Virus record (IMG/VR): IMGVR_UViG_3300032285_005007 | Coordinates: 1 to 58,084 of that record | Length of the DNA: 58,084 nt | Origin: a virus | Strand: one strand, 5' to 3' | Shown here: positions 47,934 through 55,505 of the stretch, in pieces | How the letters are laid out: each line of letters opens with the position of its first letter | Numbering within the stretch: the stretch's first letter is position 1 | Program-made: the position numbers and the translations under genes | Notes under the pieces: generated by a model | What the model saw: only the letters and a program-made list of their open reading frames with translations | Database searches by the model: none | What the model was told of the DNA's origin: nothing

Positions 47934-49856
47934 ATGGCAAACGAATTTAAAATAAAAAATGGTTTCTTCTCTGAAGGAGACTCAAACATAACCGGATCAC
48001 TTAATGTATCCGCAGGTATAACTGGTTCACTTTTAGGAACAGCTTCATATGCACTTTCAAGCCCAGGTGGAGGAGGTGGAGCAGCATTCCCATTCACAGG
48101 TTCTGCTCAAATCACAGGATCACTAGGAGTAACGGGATCAATCAACGGATTACTTATTGGAAAAGGAAACGGTGTAAATGGAGTATCTAATATTTCAATT
48201 GGCTTAACTACTGCATTTTCTTCAAGTTTAAACACTTCTTCCTTTAATAACGTTGCCATTGGATCAGGTTCAATGGTAAACCTAACTAGCGGATCAAATA
48301 ATATAGCAATTGGACAAGATACTTTACGATTAACTATTTCAGGCAACCAAAATATTGCAATTGGCAGAAACGCTTTATGCAGTAATACTATAGGTAGTAG
48401 AAATATTGCAATTGGCCAGAATGCTTTATTACAAACTAATACAACCAGCCCCAATATAGCAATAGGATACCAAACATTACAATCTGGATCAGTCACTGAT
48501 AGTATTGCTATAGGTTATAAAGCAGGATCACGATTAAATGGAAGTTCAAATAATATCCTTATAGGCCGTAAAGCAGGATATGGCGCCACGGGGTCACTTT
48601 CATTTCCATATGCCAATATTGCAATAGGTTATGCTGCAGGGTGTAGTTTGGGAACAAAGTATGCACTTCTTCGTAACTATATTGGATTAGAATATGGTGG
48701 ATACTTCAAATACTATCCAACAACCACAAGATCTAGTTGTAATATATTTATAGGTTATAATTCTGGGAAAAATACATGCGCTCCAACACCAACTGATTTT
48801 CCTAATTTTAATCAAAAAGGATATGCTTCTAAATTTAATACAGCAATAGGAATTAATACTTTGTATTGTAATACTGAAGGGAATAAAAATACAGCAATAG
48901 GATTTAGTACTTTACGCCGCAATACAACTGGGTTTTATAATGTAGCAATAGGATATAGACCATTAAATAATAATACAAATGGGTTCAATAATATAGGAAT
49001 AGGTAAACGAGCTTTATATAATAATACAACAGCAGGTGTTAATACAGCAATTGGAAGTAATGCTTTACTTTCTAATACAACAGGAATGGGTAACGTAGCA
49101 TTTGGGTATAGTTCTTTAATATCTAATACTACAGGATGTCAAAACGTAGCAATAGGTGGTAGAAATGTTTTACTTCAAAATAGTACAGGAAGTAGAAATG
49201 TAGCAATAGGGTATAATTCTTTATTTAGTAGTAGAGTTAGTGGCAATACAGCAATTGGAACTTGTGCTCTGTTTGGCTCAACAACCTCAGTGCGAAATGT
49301 AGTAATAGGACATTGTGCCGGAGTGAATATATATTCATGTGGTGACAATGTAGCAATAGGATATAATTCTTTGATATGTGGTGGTGGTTGTAATAACACT
49401 GTGGTTGGTTCTTGCACTTTAACTTCTGCTTGTATATATACACAAGGTAATGTAGCTGTGGGAACTAATACATTACGATTAGGTAGAGGTATTTTTAATG
49501 TAGCTATAGGTACTAATACAATGAAAAGTTCTACTACTGCAGGGAAAAATGTAGCCATAGGATATGGTGCGTTATGTGCTAACACAACTGGGGCATATAA
49601 TGTTATAGTTGGAACATACACTTCTCAAACCAACACAACAGGAGGAGGTAATACAGCTATCGGTTTTAAAGCTACTTCTGCCAATTTTTGCAACTCAGTA
49701 ATCCTAGGAAGATGTGCTGTTGCAACGGCAAATAATCAATTTGTAGTAGGTGCTTCTTCTTATAATGCTGGAGCCGTTACCACAGAAACTTGTTCTGCAA
49801 CTAAAACATGGTCTGTAGTAATTAATGGAGTTGCACAAAAAATCCTACTCGCTTAA
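47934..49856 (+). CDS. Repeat tail fibre paralogue (640 aa)
   Basis: A 640-residue protein. The start KNGFFSEGDSNITGSLNVSA and SLLGTASYALSSPGGGGGA is a typical fibre N terminus. The shared FPFTGSAQITGSLGVTGSIN module follows, then NxAIG repeats interrupted by irregular segments (about 48531-48830). The non-repeat C terminus (NQFVVGASSYNAGAVTTETC, WSVVINGVAQKILLA) differs from that of the 1224-residue fibre. Different tips on a related shaft suggest alternative receptor-binding fibres, or partners in one fibre. Confidence 0.8.
   Translation: MANEFKIKNGFFSEGDSNITGSLNVSAGITGSLLGTASYALSSPGGGGGAAFPFTGSAQITGSLGVTGSINGLLIGKGNGVNGVSNISIGLTTAFSSSLNTSSFNNVAIGSGSMVNLTSGSNNIAIGQDTLRLTISGNQNIAIGRNALCSNTIGSRNIAIGQNALLQTNTTSPNIAIGYQTLQSGSVTDSIAIGYKAGSRLNGSSNNILIGRKAGYGATGSLSFPYANIAIGYAAGCSLGTKYALLRNYIGLEYGGYFKYYPTTTRSSCNIFIGYNSGKNTCAPTPTDFPNFNQKGYASKFNTAIGINTLYCNTEGNKNTAIGFSTLRRNTTGFYNVAIGYRPLNNNTNGFNNIGIGKRALYNNTTAGVNTAIGSNALLSNTTGMGNVAFGYSSLISNTTGCQNVAIGGRNVLLQNSTGSRNVAIGYNSLFSSRVSGNTAIGTCALFGSTTSVRNVVIGHCAGVNIYSCGDNVAIGYNSLICGGGCNNTVVGSCTLTSACIYTQGNVAVGTNTLRLGRGIFNVAIGTNTMKSSTTAGKNVAIGYGALCANTTGAYNVIVGTYTSQTNTTGGGNTAIGFKATSANFCNSVILGRCAVATANNQFVVGASSYNAGAVTTETCSATKTWSVVINGVAQKILLA
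48070..48204 (+). repeat. Fibre module copy 3 (GGGAAFP...GSINGL)
   Basis: The third copy of the ~130-bp module, in the 640-residue fibre gene. It is a possible site for recombination with the copies at 44361 and 45618. Confidence 0.8.
48250..49700 (+). repeat. Coding NTAIG-type repeats, block 3
   Basis: Roughly 51-bp units encoding NxAIG repeats, less regular than blocks 1 and 2, with inserted longer loops near 48531-48830. Confidence 0.75.
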
Positions 49857-49863
49857 AAAATAA

Positions 49864-49895
49864 TTTGGATATTCAAAATAGAATACTTATATTAT
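49864..49895 (+). promoter_or_regulatory. Candidate Bacteroidota-type promoter before the sulfotransferase gene
   Basis: TTTG at 49864-49867 and TATATTAT at 49888-49895 with a 20-base spacer, 19 bases before the ATG at 49915. Confidence 0.4.
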
Positions 49896-49914
49896 AGCAA
49901 ACAAAATAAAATTT

Positions 49915-50736
49915 ATGGTACAAAAAGTTTTTTACAACCCATCCATGCCTAGAGCAGGATCAACCTTGATTCAAAACATTTTAATGCAAAATCCCGATAT
50001 CTATTCAACCCCTACTTCAGGTGTGATTGAATTTTTATTGAACGCAAGATCAGTGTATACTGCAGGTGAAGCATTTAAAGCGCAAGATCAAGATGAAATG
50101 AAAGCAGGATTCAAAAATTTCTGCAAAACAGGACTATATGGTTTTTTTGATGGAATTACAGATCGTCCTTATGTAATGGAAAAAAGTAGAGGATGGTTAG
50201 GCCACTTCAACTTTATCGAGTTTTTCACTGATGAAAAACCTAAAATGATTGTTATGGTTCGTGATTTACGTGCTATATTTGCTTCAATGGAGAAAAATTT
50301 CCGTAAACACCCAGACAAAGACCCAATGATTATCAATGGTGTTGAATTGAAAAATATGACTACCGCAGCACGCGTAGACCATTTCTCAGTTGCCCCTCCA
50401 ATCGGACCTTCAGTAGAATGGTTATCTGAGGCAATTCACCAAGGAATAGACAAAGATATTTTGTTTATCCGATTCGAAGATTTGACAACAGATCCTGAAA
50501 CGGAATTGAAAAAAATCTATGAATATTTAGAATTGCCATATTTTCAACACGACTTTAATAATGTTGAACAATTAACACACGAAAATGATGTTATCCATGG
50601 TATTTTTGGAGACCACAAAATCCAACCCCAAGTAAAACCAGTAAAAGATAATTTTGTTGAAATTCTTGGAAAAGAACAATGTGACCGCTTACGCGAACAT
50701 TACGATTGGTATTTTAGAGCTTTTAACTATATTTAA
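49915..50736 (+). CDS. PAPS-dependent sulfotransferase
   Basis: A 273-residue soluble enzyme. The 5'-phosphosulfate loop is NPSMPRAGSTLIQNIL (~8-23). The 3'-phosphate motif is MIVMVRDLRAIFASM (~111-125), with R116 and S124 as expected phosphate contacts. WLSEAI and ILFIRFEDLTTDPETELKKI are also typical. It transfers sulfate from PAPS to a hydroxyl or amine; the acceptor is unknown. It directly follows the fibre genes and lies just upstream of an APS kinase gene, so the phage appears to boost its own PAPS supply. Target candidates are fibre sugars, LPS or capsule, or a small molecule. Confidence 0.8.
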   Translation: MVQKVFYNPSMPRAGSTLIQNILMQNPDIYSTPTSGVIEFLLNARSVYTAGEAFKAQDQDEMKAGFKNFCKTGLYGFFDGITDRPYVMEKSRGWLGHFNFIEFFTDEKPKMIVMVRDLRAIFASMEKNFRKHPDKDPMIINGVELKNMTTAARVDHFSVAPPIGPSVEWLSEAIHQGIDKDILFIRFEDLTTDPETELKKIYEYLELPYFQHDFNNVEQLTHENDVIHGIFGDHKIQPQVKPVKDNFVEILGKEQCDRLREHYDWYFRAFNYI

Positions 50737-50745
50737 TATTTATAA
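50736..50745 (+). promoter_or_regulatory. Late-type upstream motif ATATTTATAA
   Basis: An exact motif copy overlapping the sulfotransferase stop, followed by ACAAAAC, 10 bases before the ATG at 50756. Confidence 0.55.
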
Positions 50746-50755
50746 ACAAAACAAA

Positions 50756-50998
50756 ATGGAAGAAACACAAACCCCAGAACAAGTACAACAACACATTAAT
50801 GCAGCATTTGATTCAGTTAATTTGATCAATGACGAAATCACTAAAGAAGTAACTGACAACCGTAAAGACACTGTAAAACGCAATGTTCAACATCTTGAAT
50901 TGATGATTGCAAAAGATTGGTTTGCAGCAGGATGTACAGAACAACAAGTAACTGATATCAATGCATGTATTGCTGCTGGAAACACATACACAGCATAA
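50756..50998 (+). CDS. Small hypothetical protein (80 aa)
   Basis: An 80-residue acidic helical protein (MEETQTPEQVQQHINAAFDS; DTVKRNVQHLELMIAKDWFA). The ATG just after the late-type motif is chosen; the frame is open further upstream only inside the sulfotransferase gene. I recall similar short 'NVxHLELMLAKxW' proteins in other phages, role unknown. Confidence 0.5.
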   Translation: MEETQTPEQVQQHINAAFDSVNLINDEITKEVTDNRKDTVKRNVQHLELMIAKDWFAAGCTEQQVTDINACIAAGNTYTA

Positions 50999-51015
50999 AA
51001 CCAACTAAAAAAGTT

Positions 51016-51486
51016 ATGATATATTGGTTTACAGGGCAACCTGGACACGGTAAAACGGTTTTGGCATCTGCTTTAAAGCAAGAACTAGACAATACATTTC
51101 ATATTGACGGAGATGACCTGCGCGCTATATTCGATAATAAAGACTATAGCGAGGCAGGCCGCCGTAAAAATATTGAATTGGCTCAACAACTAGCTCATTT
51201 TTTACACAACAAAGAATGTAATGTAGTTGTATCACTAGTTTCCCCTTATCAAGATCAACGTGAGGAATTTAAAAACAAACTTGGAGATTCTATAAAAGAG
51301 TTTTATATTCACACTACCGAAATGCGAGGTAGAGAAAATTTCCATGTAGAAAACTATCAACAACCTACAGAAAATTATCTTGATGTAGATACTACAGATA
51401 TTTCGGTTGAAGAATGTTTAAATAAAATAAAAAGTTATGCAAAATTGGAGCAAAAAATTACACGTACAGTCATCACTGGAATCTAA
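51016..51486 (+). CDS. cysC: Adenylylsulfate (APS) kinase
   Basis: A 156-residue kinase of near-minimal APS kinase length. Walker A is WFTGQPGHGKTVLAS (loop 7-14), then HIDGDDLRAIFDNKDYSEAG (compare DGDN.R.GL..DLGFS), RRKNIELA, and VVSLVSPYQDQREEF (compare ISPYR..R). It phosphorylates APS to PAPS, the sulfate donor of the sulfotransferase at 49915. No ATP sulfurylase is visible, so APS must come from the host. AAAAAAGTT stands before the ATG. It overlaps the next gene by 50 bases. Confidence 0.85.
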   Translation: MIYWFTGQPGHGKTVLASALKQELDNTFHIDGDDLRAIFDNKDYSEAGRRKNIELAQQLAHFLHNKECNVVVSLVSPYQDQREEFKNKLGDSIKEFYIHTTEMRGRENFHVENYQQPTENYLDVDTTDISVEECLNKIKSYAKLEQKITRTVITGI

Positions 51487-51841
51487 ACCGAATCAATATG
51501 CAATGTTTATTGGTCGTTGGCAACCACTACATGATGGGCATAAAGCATTATTTCAACAAGCTTTAGATGAAGGCAAAAATGTTTGGATTGCAATTAGGGA
51601 TGTTGAAACAACAGAATCAAACCCCTTTGATGCTCAAGAAGTACTTGAAAACATTGGAAACGAATACAAAGAACTTTGTGGACAAGGTCGAGTTAAAATT
51701 AGTGTCATCCCTGACATATGTTCGGTTGAGTTTGGTAGAGGAGTTGGTTATGATATTATTGAACATATACCTCCCACACCAATAGCTGAAATCTCAGCAA
51801 CAAAAGTTAGAGAACAAATGCGTAAAGAAGGTAAGTTATGA
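51437..51841 (+). CDS. Cytidylyltransferase-like nucleotidyltransferase
   Basis: A 134-residue protein with the HxGH nucleotidyltransferase core: AMFIGRWQPLHDGHKALF (H32, H35) and a late ISATKVREQM, matching the 'ISxTxxR' motif. NPFDAQEVLENIG and VSVIPDI-like KISVIPDICSVEFGRGVGYD recall NMN adenylyltransferases and glycerol-phosphate cytidylyltransferases. The substrate is unknown; activating a sugar or alcohol phosphate would fit the glycosyltransferase downstream. The start with AAAAAGTT is preferred over the ATG at 51503. It overlaps the next gene by ATGA. Confidence 0.75.
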   Translation: MQNWSKKLHVQSSLESKPNQYAMFIGRWQPLHDGHKALFQQALDEGKNVWIAIRDVETTESNPFDAQEVLENIGNEYKELCGQGRVKISVIPDICSVEFGRGVGYDIIEHIPPTPIAEISATKVREQMRKEGKL

Positions 51842-52284
51842 AAGACAAATCACATCAATTCCAAATCCGATTCAACGTTCATAGTAAAAACGAAGACGAG
51901 CGTTGGAGATTAATTACAGATGGACATGAGTTATTAGTTTCTAATATCATCATCAATGGACATACCTATACTACAATGGATTGGATGCCGGATCTCAATG
52001 AACACAAATGGCATATTAGTTGTGAAGGGTATGTTACAGTAAAAAATAATATAGCGTATATTACAACAGTAAAAGAAGAATCTGTAGTAGCGCGACATAT
52101 TTTGAAAACATTTTCATACCGTATTTTAGGTACGTTAACAACAGTTCTTGTTGCCTATTCATTAGGTGCTTCAGTTCAATTATCTTCCCTACTTGGAGTA
52201 GGTGAATTACTTATAAAACCCGTTATCTACTTTTTCCACGAACGAGTATGGTACAAATATCTTAGAATAGGAAACAAAAAATAA
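51838..52284 (+). CDS. DUF2061-type membrane protein
   Basis: A 148-residue protein. Residues 1-85 are a soluble strand-rich domain (ERWRLITDGHELLVSNIIIN, YTTMDWMPD, KWHISCEGYVTVKNNIAYIT). Residues ~88-145 are the DUF2061 pattern with two membrane segments: HILKTFSYRILGTLTTVLVA and LLGVGELLIKPVIYFFHERV with the conserved HERVWYK. I recall DUF2061 proteins next to or fused with APS kinases in Bacteroidota, which fits this location. Function unknown. Confidence 0.75.
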   Translation: MKDKSHQFQIRFNVHSKNEDERWRLITDGHELLVSNIIINGHTYTTMDWMPDLNEHKWHISCEGYVTVKNNIAYITTVKEESVVARHILKTFSYRILGTLTTVLVAYSLGASVQLSSLLGVGELLIKPVIYFFHERVWYKYLRIGNKK

Positions 52285-52285
52285 T

Positions 52286-53164
52286 ATGGAAGAAAAATAT
52301 ATAGTTTGGCACATCGAAGGAGGATTAGGTAAAAATGTTGCTGCTACCTCTTTATTAACCTCTTTACAAGAGACATACCCTGATAGAAAAACCATTGTGG
52401 TCGCTTCATACCCAGAAATATTCTTAAACCACCCAGATGCTCACCGAGTTTATAAAATGGGTTCTACACAATATTTCTATGACGATTATATCAAAGATAA
52501 AGATACATTAATCTTTAGACACGAACCGTATTTTGAGACACAACATATCTTGAAAAACAAACACTTGATTGCAAATTGGTGTAAATTGCTAGATGTTAAA
52601 TATACGTTCCAAACACCATTTTTGAATTTTAACTTTGTACAACAAAGAAATTCTATAAAATGGCAACGAGAGAAACCTATTCTTTTAATGCAAACCAATG
52701 GAGGACCTTTAAATAGCAATTTAGAATATTCTTGGACACGAGATATTCCATATATGATATCCAAACAAATTGCAGACAAATATAGAGAAACTCACCATAT
52801 TATTCAAATATGTAAACCATCTTCAATGAAAATAGAAGGTGCTGAAATAATTGATCAACCACTACAGGCAATGGATTTATTTGCATTATTAGCTGTAAGT
52901 GATAAACGCGTATTAATTGATTCATGTTTACAACATGCCGCAACTGCATTAAATCTCAAATCAAATGTATTTTGGATCGGAACATCAGCTAAAAACTTTG
53001 GATATTCAATGCATAAAAACATTGAAGCAAACCCACCATCAAATGCTGTTAAATTAGTAGATTCTTATTTATTTGATTATTCATTCGAAGGCATCACTCA
53101 TGAATGTCCATACTTCAGTATAGAGGAAATGTTTGACGTTGCCAAAATTATTGAAGAAATTTAA
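52286..53164 (+). CDS. Glycosyltransferase family 9-like protein (heptosyltransferase-type)
   Basis: A 292-residue protein. The start WHIEGGLGKNVAATSLLTSL, followed by YPDRKTIVVASYPEIFLNHP, is the GT9 nucleotide-sugar fold pattern ('GGLGDxxxxxP.l..L....P...I.vv'). The C-terminal half has ADKYRETHHIIQICKPSS and VSDKRVLIDSCLQHAATALN followed by VFWIGTSAKNFGY, like the second GT-B domain ('.DS...H.A.A......v.lfG.T'). GT9 enzymes add heptose to LPS. Here it may glycosylate a virion or surface component. It sits in the sulfation block. Confidence 0.75.
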   Translation: MEEKYIVWHIEGGLGKNVAATSLLTSLQETYPDRKTIVVASYPEIFLNHPDAHRVYKMGSTQYFYDDYIKDKDTLIFRHEPYFETQHILKNKHLIANWCKLLDVKYTFQTPFLNFNFVQQRNSIKWQREKPILLMQTNGGPLNSNLEYSWTRDIPYMISKQIADKYRETHHIIQICKPSSMKIEGAEIIDQPLQAMDLFALLAVSDKRVLIDSCLQHAATALNLKSNVFWIGTSAKNFGYSMHKNIEANPPSNAVKLVDSYLFDYSFEGITHECPYFSIEEMFDVAKIIEEI

Positions 53165-53166
53165 TA

Positions 53167-53703
53167 ATGGAACGTATTCAATTTCAAGGCACCTGGGGTT
53201 ATGAAAATTTTATAACAGATGATGAGCATTCTCAATTAATGAGTTGGATATATGAAAATGAAAAAAATTTTACATTACCTTCTGATAAAAATATTTCTAA
53301 ATTATTTGCTTCTCATCGTAAACGTTATATATTTAAAACCCATAAGGAACATCCATATCCCCTTATACAAAATATTAAACAAAGAGTAATTGATGTTGAA
53401 TTTATAGAAGAATGGATCCCCGAACCCTTTTGGCTTGATTATATAGGATATATTTCAGAAGGTGGATCCATCCAATTCCATAAAGATGTAAATACTCCAG
53501 GTTATACTCATGTACGATATAATGTAATATTATCTTTTCCTGAAGAAGGTGGAGACTCTGTATATGGTAATTCAGTTAATTCATTTAAAGAAAAAACAGT
53601 ATGGAGATGTGAAGCTGGAAAAATACCACATGGAAGTATAACTGTAAAAGGTAAACGTCCTAGAATTACATTATCTTTAGGTTTTTTAATTAAAAATAAA
53701 TAA
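53167..53703 (+). CDS. 2-oxoglutarate / Fe(II)-dependent oxygenase
   Basis: A 178-residue protein with a prolyl-hydroxylase-type jelly roll. Iron ligands are H105 and D107 (IQFHKDVN) and H155 (AGKIPHGSIT); R164 or R166 (KRPRITLSLGF) can bind 2-oxoglutarate. RYNVILSFPEEGGDSVYG gives the connecting strands. It would hydroxylate a protein, sugar or nucleotide. It starts 2 bases after the glycosyltransferase gene and ends the unit at a terminator, so it may prepare a hydroxyl acceptor for glycosylation or sulfation. This link is inference. Confidence 0.8.
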   Translation: MERIQFQGTWGYENFITDDEHSQLMSWIYENEKNFTLPSDKNISKLFASHRKRYIFKTHKEHPYPLIQNIKQRVIDVEFIEEWIPEPFWLDYIGYISEGGSIQFHKDVNTPGYTHVRYNVILSFPEEGGDSVYGNSVNSFKEKTVWRCEAGKIPHGSITVKGKRPRITLSLGFLIKNK

Positions 53704-53710
53704 AAAAATT

Positions 53711-53731
53711 AGGCCCCGTTAAGGGGCTTTT
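53711..53731 (+). terminator. Rho-independent terminator after the oxygenase gene
   Basis: Stem GCCCC / GGGGC with GTTAA loop, followed by TTTT. An A-rich stretch precedes it. It closes the sulfation/glycosylation unit. Confidence 0.8.
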
Positions 53732-53755
53732 GTACATTTAGTGAAAATAAAGGTT

Positions 53756-54340
53756 ATGTACGCATTTATCAAAGAAAGAAGTATTCGCCACAGTAGAGAA
53801 ACGGTTATGGAGCATATCAAAAAACTCCAACCACTCAAATACAACAAATTCATGTGGTGGAGAACACACACAGACAAAGTTGTTCCACTAGGCAAACGTG
53901 CTTTACTCAAAGACCGTATCCTAAACGGTGATTTCAACCCATCCTCTTATTTTTGGCAAGCACAATTAGCACTTTATGTTGCTAAAGACAAACTTGACTT
54001 AACCAAACACGATACACGTTACCAACTTGATCTTGCTGGGGTTGACTTTCAACGTCACAAAAAGTTAATGGAAGACTTTGAGAAGGAAGAAAAAAATCGT
54101 ATGTTCGCTTTATATGAAGCGTTTACTTCCGAGTACAATATTACCAAAGAAGAACTCGAAGAACATTTCCTCAAATGGCATGGTGATATTATGAGTTTCT
54201 ATTACTATGCAGAGGAATTTTTATATAAAACACCTGCTTCCAACCGTAAAGAAGGACGTGGACGTCCCAAAAAAGTAAGAACTGAAACCGTACCTAGAGT
54301 TTTACAAGCAAAACGAGGTAGACCTAAAAAAAATAAATAA
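53756..54340 (+). CDS. AT-hook DNA-binding protein (194 aa)
   Basis: A 194-residue basic protein. The ATG preceded by AAATAAAGGTT is chosen over a GTG five codons upstream. The body is helical and charged (HDTRYQLDLAGVDFQRHKKL, EELEEHFLKWHGDIMSFYYY). The C terminus has two AT-hook motifs, EGRGRPKKVR and AKRGRPKKNK, which bind the minor groove of AT-rich DNA such as this genome. A role in DNA organisation or transcription is likely. I do not recognise the main domain. Confidence 0.65.
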   Translation: MYAFIKERSIRHSRETVMEHIKKLQPLKYNKFMWWRTHTDKVVPLGKRALLKDRILNGDFNPSSYFWQAQLALYVAKDKLDLTKHDTRYQLDLAGVDFQRHKKLMEDFEKEEKNRMFALYEAFTSEYNITKEELEEHFLKWHGDIMSFYYYAEEFLYKTPASNRKEGRGRPKKVRTETVPRVLQAKRGRPKKNK

Positions 54341-54341
54341 T

Positions 54342-54575
54342 ATGGAAAATAACCAATACCCACAGCCAAATGAAGTTTGGCAACACTACAAAGGAGGAAA
54401 ATACCAAATTGTAGCAATGTGTAATCATACAACTACAGATGAAGTACTTGTAATTTATAAATCAATGTCATTTGGAGGTTTTCATGCTCGTCCATATAGT
54501 GAATGGCATGAACAAGTTGGAGAAACAAAATCAGCAGGATTCCCAATTTACCGTTTTGTAAAATTAACCTACTAA
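54342..54575 (+). CDS. DUF1653-like protein
   Basis: A 77-residue protein with the pattern of the DUF1653 family: PNEVWQHYKGGKYQIVAMCN, HTTTDEVLVIYKSM, ARPYSEWHEQV, YRFVKL ('G.Y.HYKG..Y.V......T.E..VVY......ARP...F.E.V....RF'). It is a small beta fold common in phages, with no known role. It is spaced 1 base from both neighbours, including thyX. Confidence 0.75.
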   Translation: MENNQYPQPNEVWQHYKGGKYQIVAMCNHTTTDEVLVIYKSMSFGGFHARPYSEWHEQVGETKSAGFPIYRFVKLTY

Positions 54576-54576
54576 C

Positions 54577-55269
54577 ATGAAAAACACAGTAGAACTACTG
54601 GGCCATTATGGCGACGATTTAATCCATGCGTGTTCAGCTTGGACAAGTACTTCTCGCGAATTAACTGATGAAAAAATTGAGCGTGTACCCAAGTTATTAG
54701 CCATGTTAGCAGGTGAAGGACACCACACCCCATTTGAAAAATCTAGTTTACATTTTCTAGTTACAGTAGATCAAGCAACTCACATCCATTTACTAAAACA
54801 TAGAATCGGAGTTTCTATAAATGGTGAATCAGCGCGCTATAAAGAACTAAAGGAAGATAAGTCTTACCTACCACAGGATTTTAAAGGTATACCTGTAGAC
54901 AAGAAACACCATAACATGAACTACATAAGAAATCAAGTAATTGCAAATTATAGTGACTATGATTGGCTCCAGTCTCTTCATGATTTTACAATGCTTGGTA
55001 ATGCTTTATATCATAAATGTCTTGAAGATCTAACACCTGTACTTGGACGAAAGAGAGCTAAAGAATCAGCTCGTTTCTTTAAAACATTCAACTCCCAAAT
55101 TACTATGGACTTGATGTTCAATTGGAGAAGTTTTGCTCATTTCCAACAACTTAGAAATAGTGAACATGCTCAAGTTGAAGTAAGAGAACTAGCACAAGAG
55201 ATGTTAGATTTAGTTAAAAATATTGAAGGTAATCCTTTTAAACATACAGTAAACGCTTTTGAATTATGA
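54577..55269 (+). CDS. thyX: Flavin-dependent thymidylate synthase
   Basis: A 230-residue ThyX. The signature region is HLLKHRIGVSINGESARYKE, with K74-H75-R76 and S85, one residue longer than the usual RHR-x7-S. GEGHHTPFEKSSLHF and the C-terminal FNWRSFAHFQQLRNSEHAQV with VRELAQEML complete the fold. It makes dTMP with FAD and NADPH and complements the ribonucleotide reductase genes. It overlaps the following lipoprotein gene by ATGA. Confidence 0.9.
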   Translation: MKNTVELLGHYGDDLIHACSAWTSTSRELTDEKIERVPKLLAMLAGEGHHTPFEKSSLHFLVTVDQATHIHLLKHRIGVSINGESARYKELKEDKSYLPQDFKGIPVDKKHHNMNYIRNQVIANYSDYDWLQSLHDFTMLGNALYHKCLEDLTPVLGRKRAKESARFFKTFNSQITMDLMFNWRSFAHFQQLRNSEHAQVEVRELAQEMLDLVKNIEGNPFKHTVNAFEL

Positions 55270-55505
55270 AAAAATTATTATTAATATTAGCAGTATTAGG
55301 ATTAACAAGTTGTGTTAATCAAATGGATCGTCTAAAAGACGCTCAAAAAAAGTATCCAAAATGTATTGTACAACCAACTACTAGTTTATTAGCTAGAGAT
55401 GGATATGAAATTATGGTAGAAGATACCATCACTAATCAAATTTATGTATTGAGTTATTACACATTTAGTACTACAAAAATTTCAAGTATCCGAAACATCA
55501 AGTAA
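55266..55505 (+). CDS. Small lipoprotein (79 aa)
   Basis: A 79-residue protein with a lipoprotein signal (MKKLLLILAVLGLTSCVNQ; lipobox LTSC). The mature part of about 63 residues is polar with a few strands (LARDGYEIMVEDTITNQIYV). Superinfection immunity, o-spanin or surface modification are possible roles. It overlaps thyX and the next gene (TAATG), so its expression is early-type and not tied to the lysis genes. Confidence 0.6.
   Translation: MKKLLLILAVLGLTSCVNQMDRLKDAQKKYPKCIVQPTTSLLARDGYEIMVEDTITNQIYVLSYYTFSTTKISSIRNIK

Noticed and set aside
44396-49621. Several open frames of 60-150 codons on the minus strand within the fibre genes
   Set aside because: They are antisense images of the 51-bp coding repeats, made of the same recurring hydrophobic strings, with no leader or independent start signal.
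2542-50745. ATATTTATAA motifs read as T4 late promoters (TATAAATA) firing on the minus strand
   Set aside because: No plausible minus-strand genes exist and all copies stand upstream of + strand genes, so a + strand element is the simpler reading.
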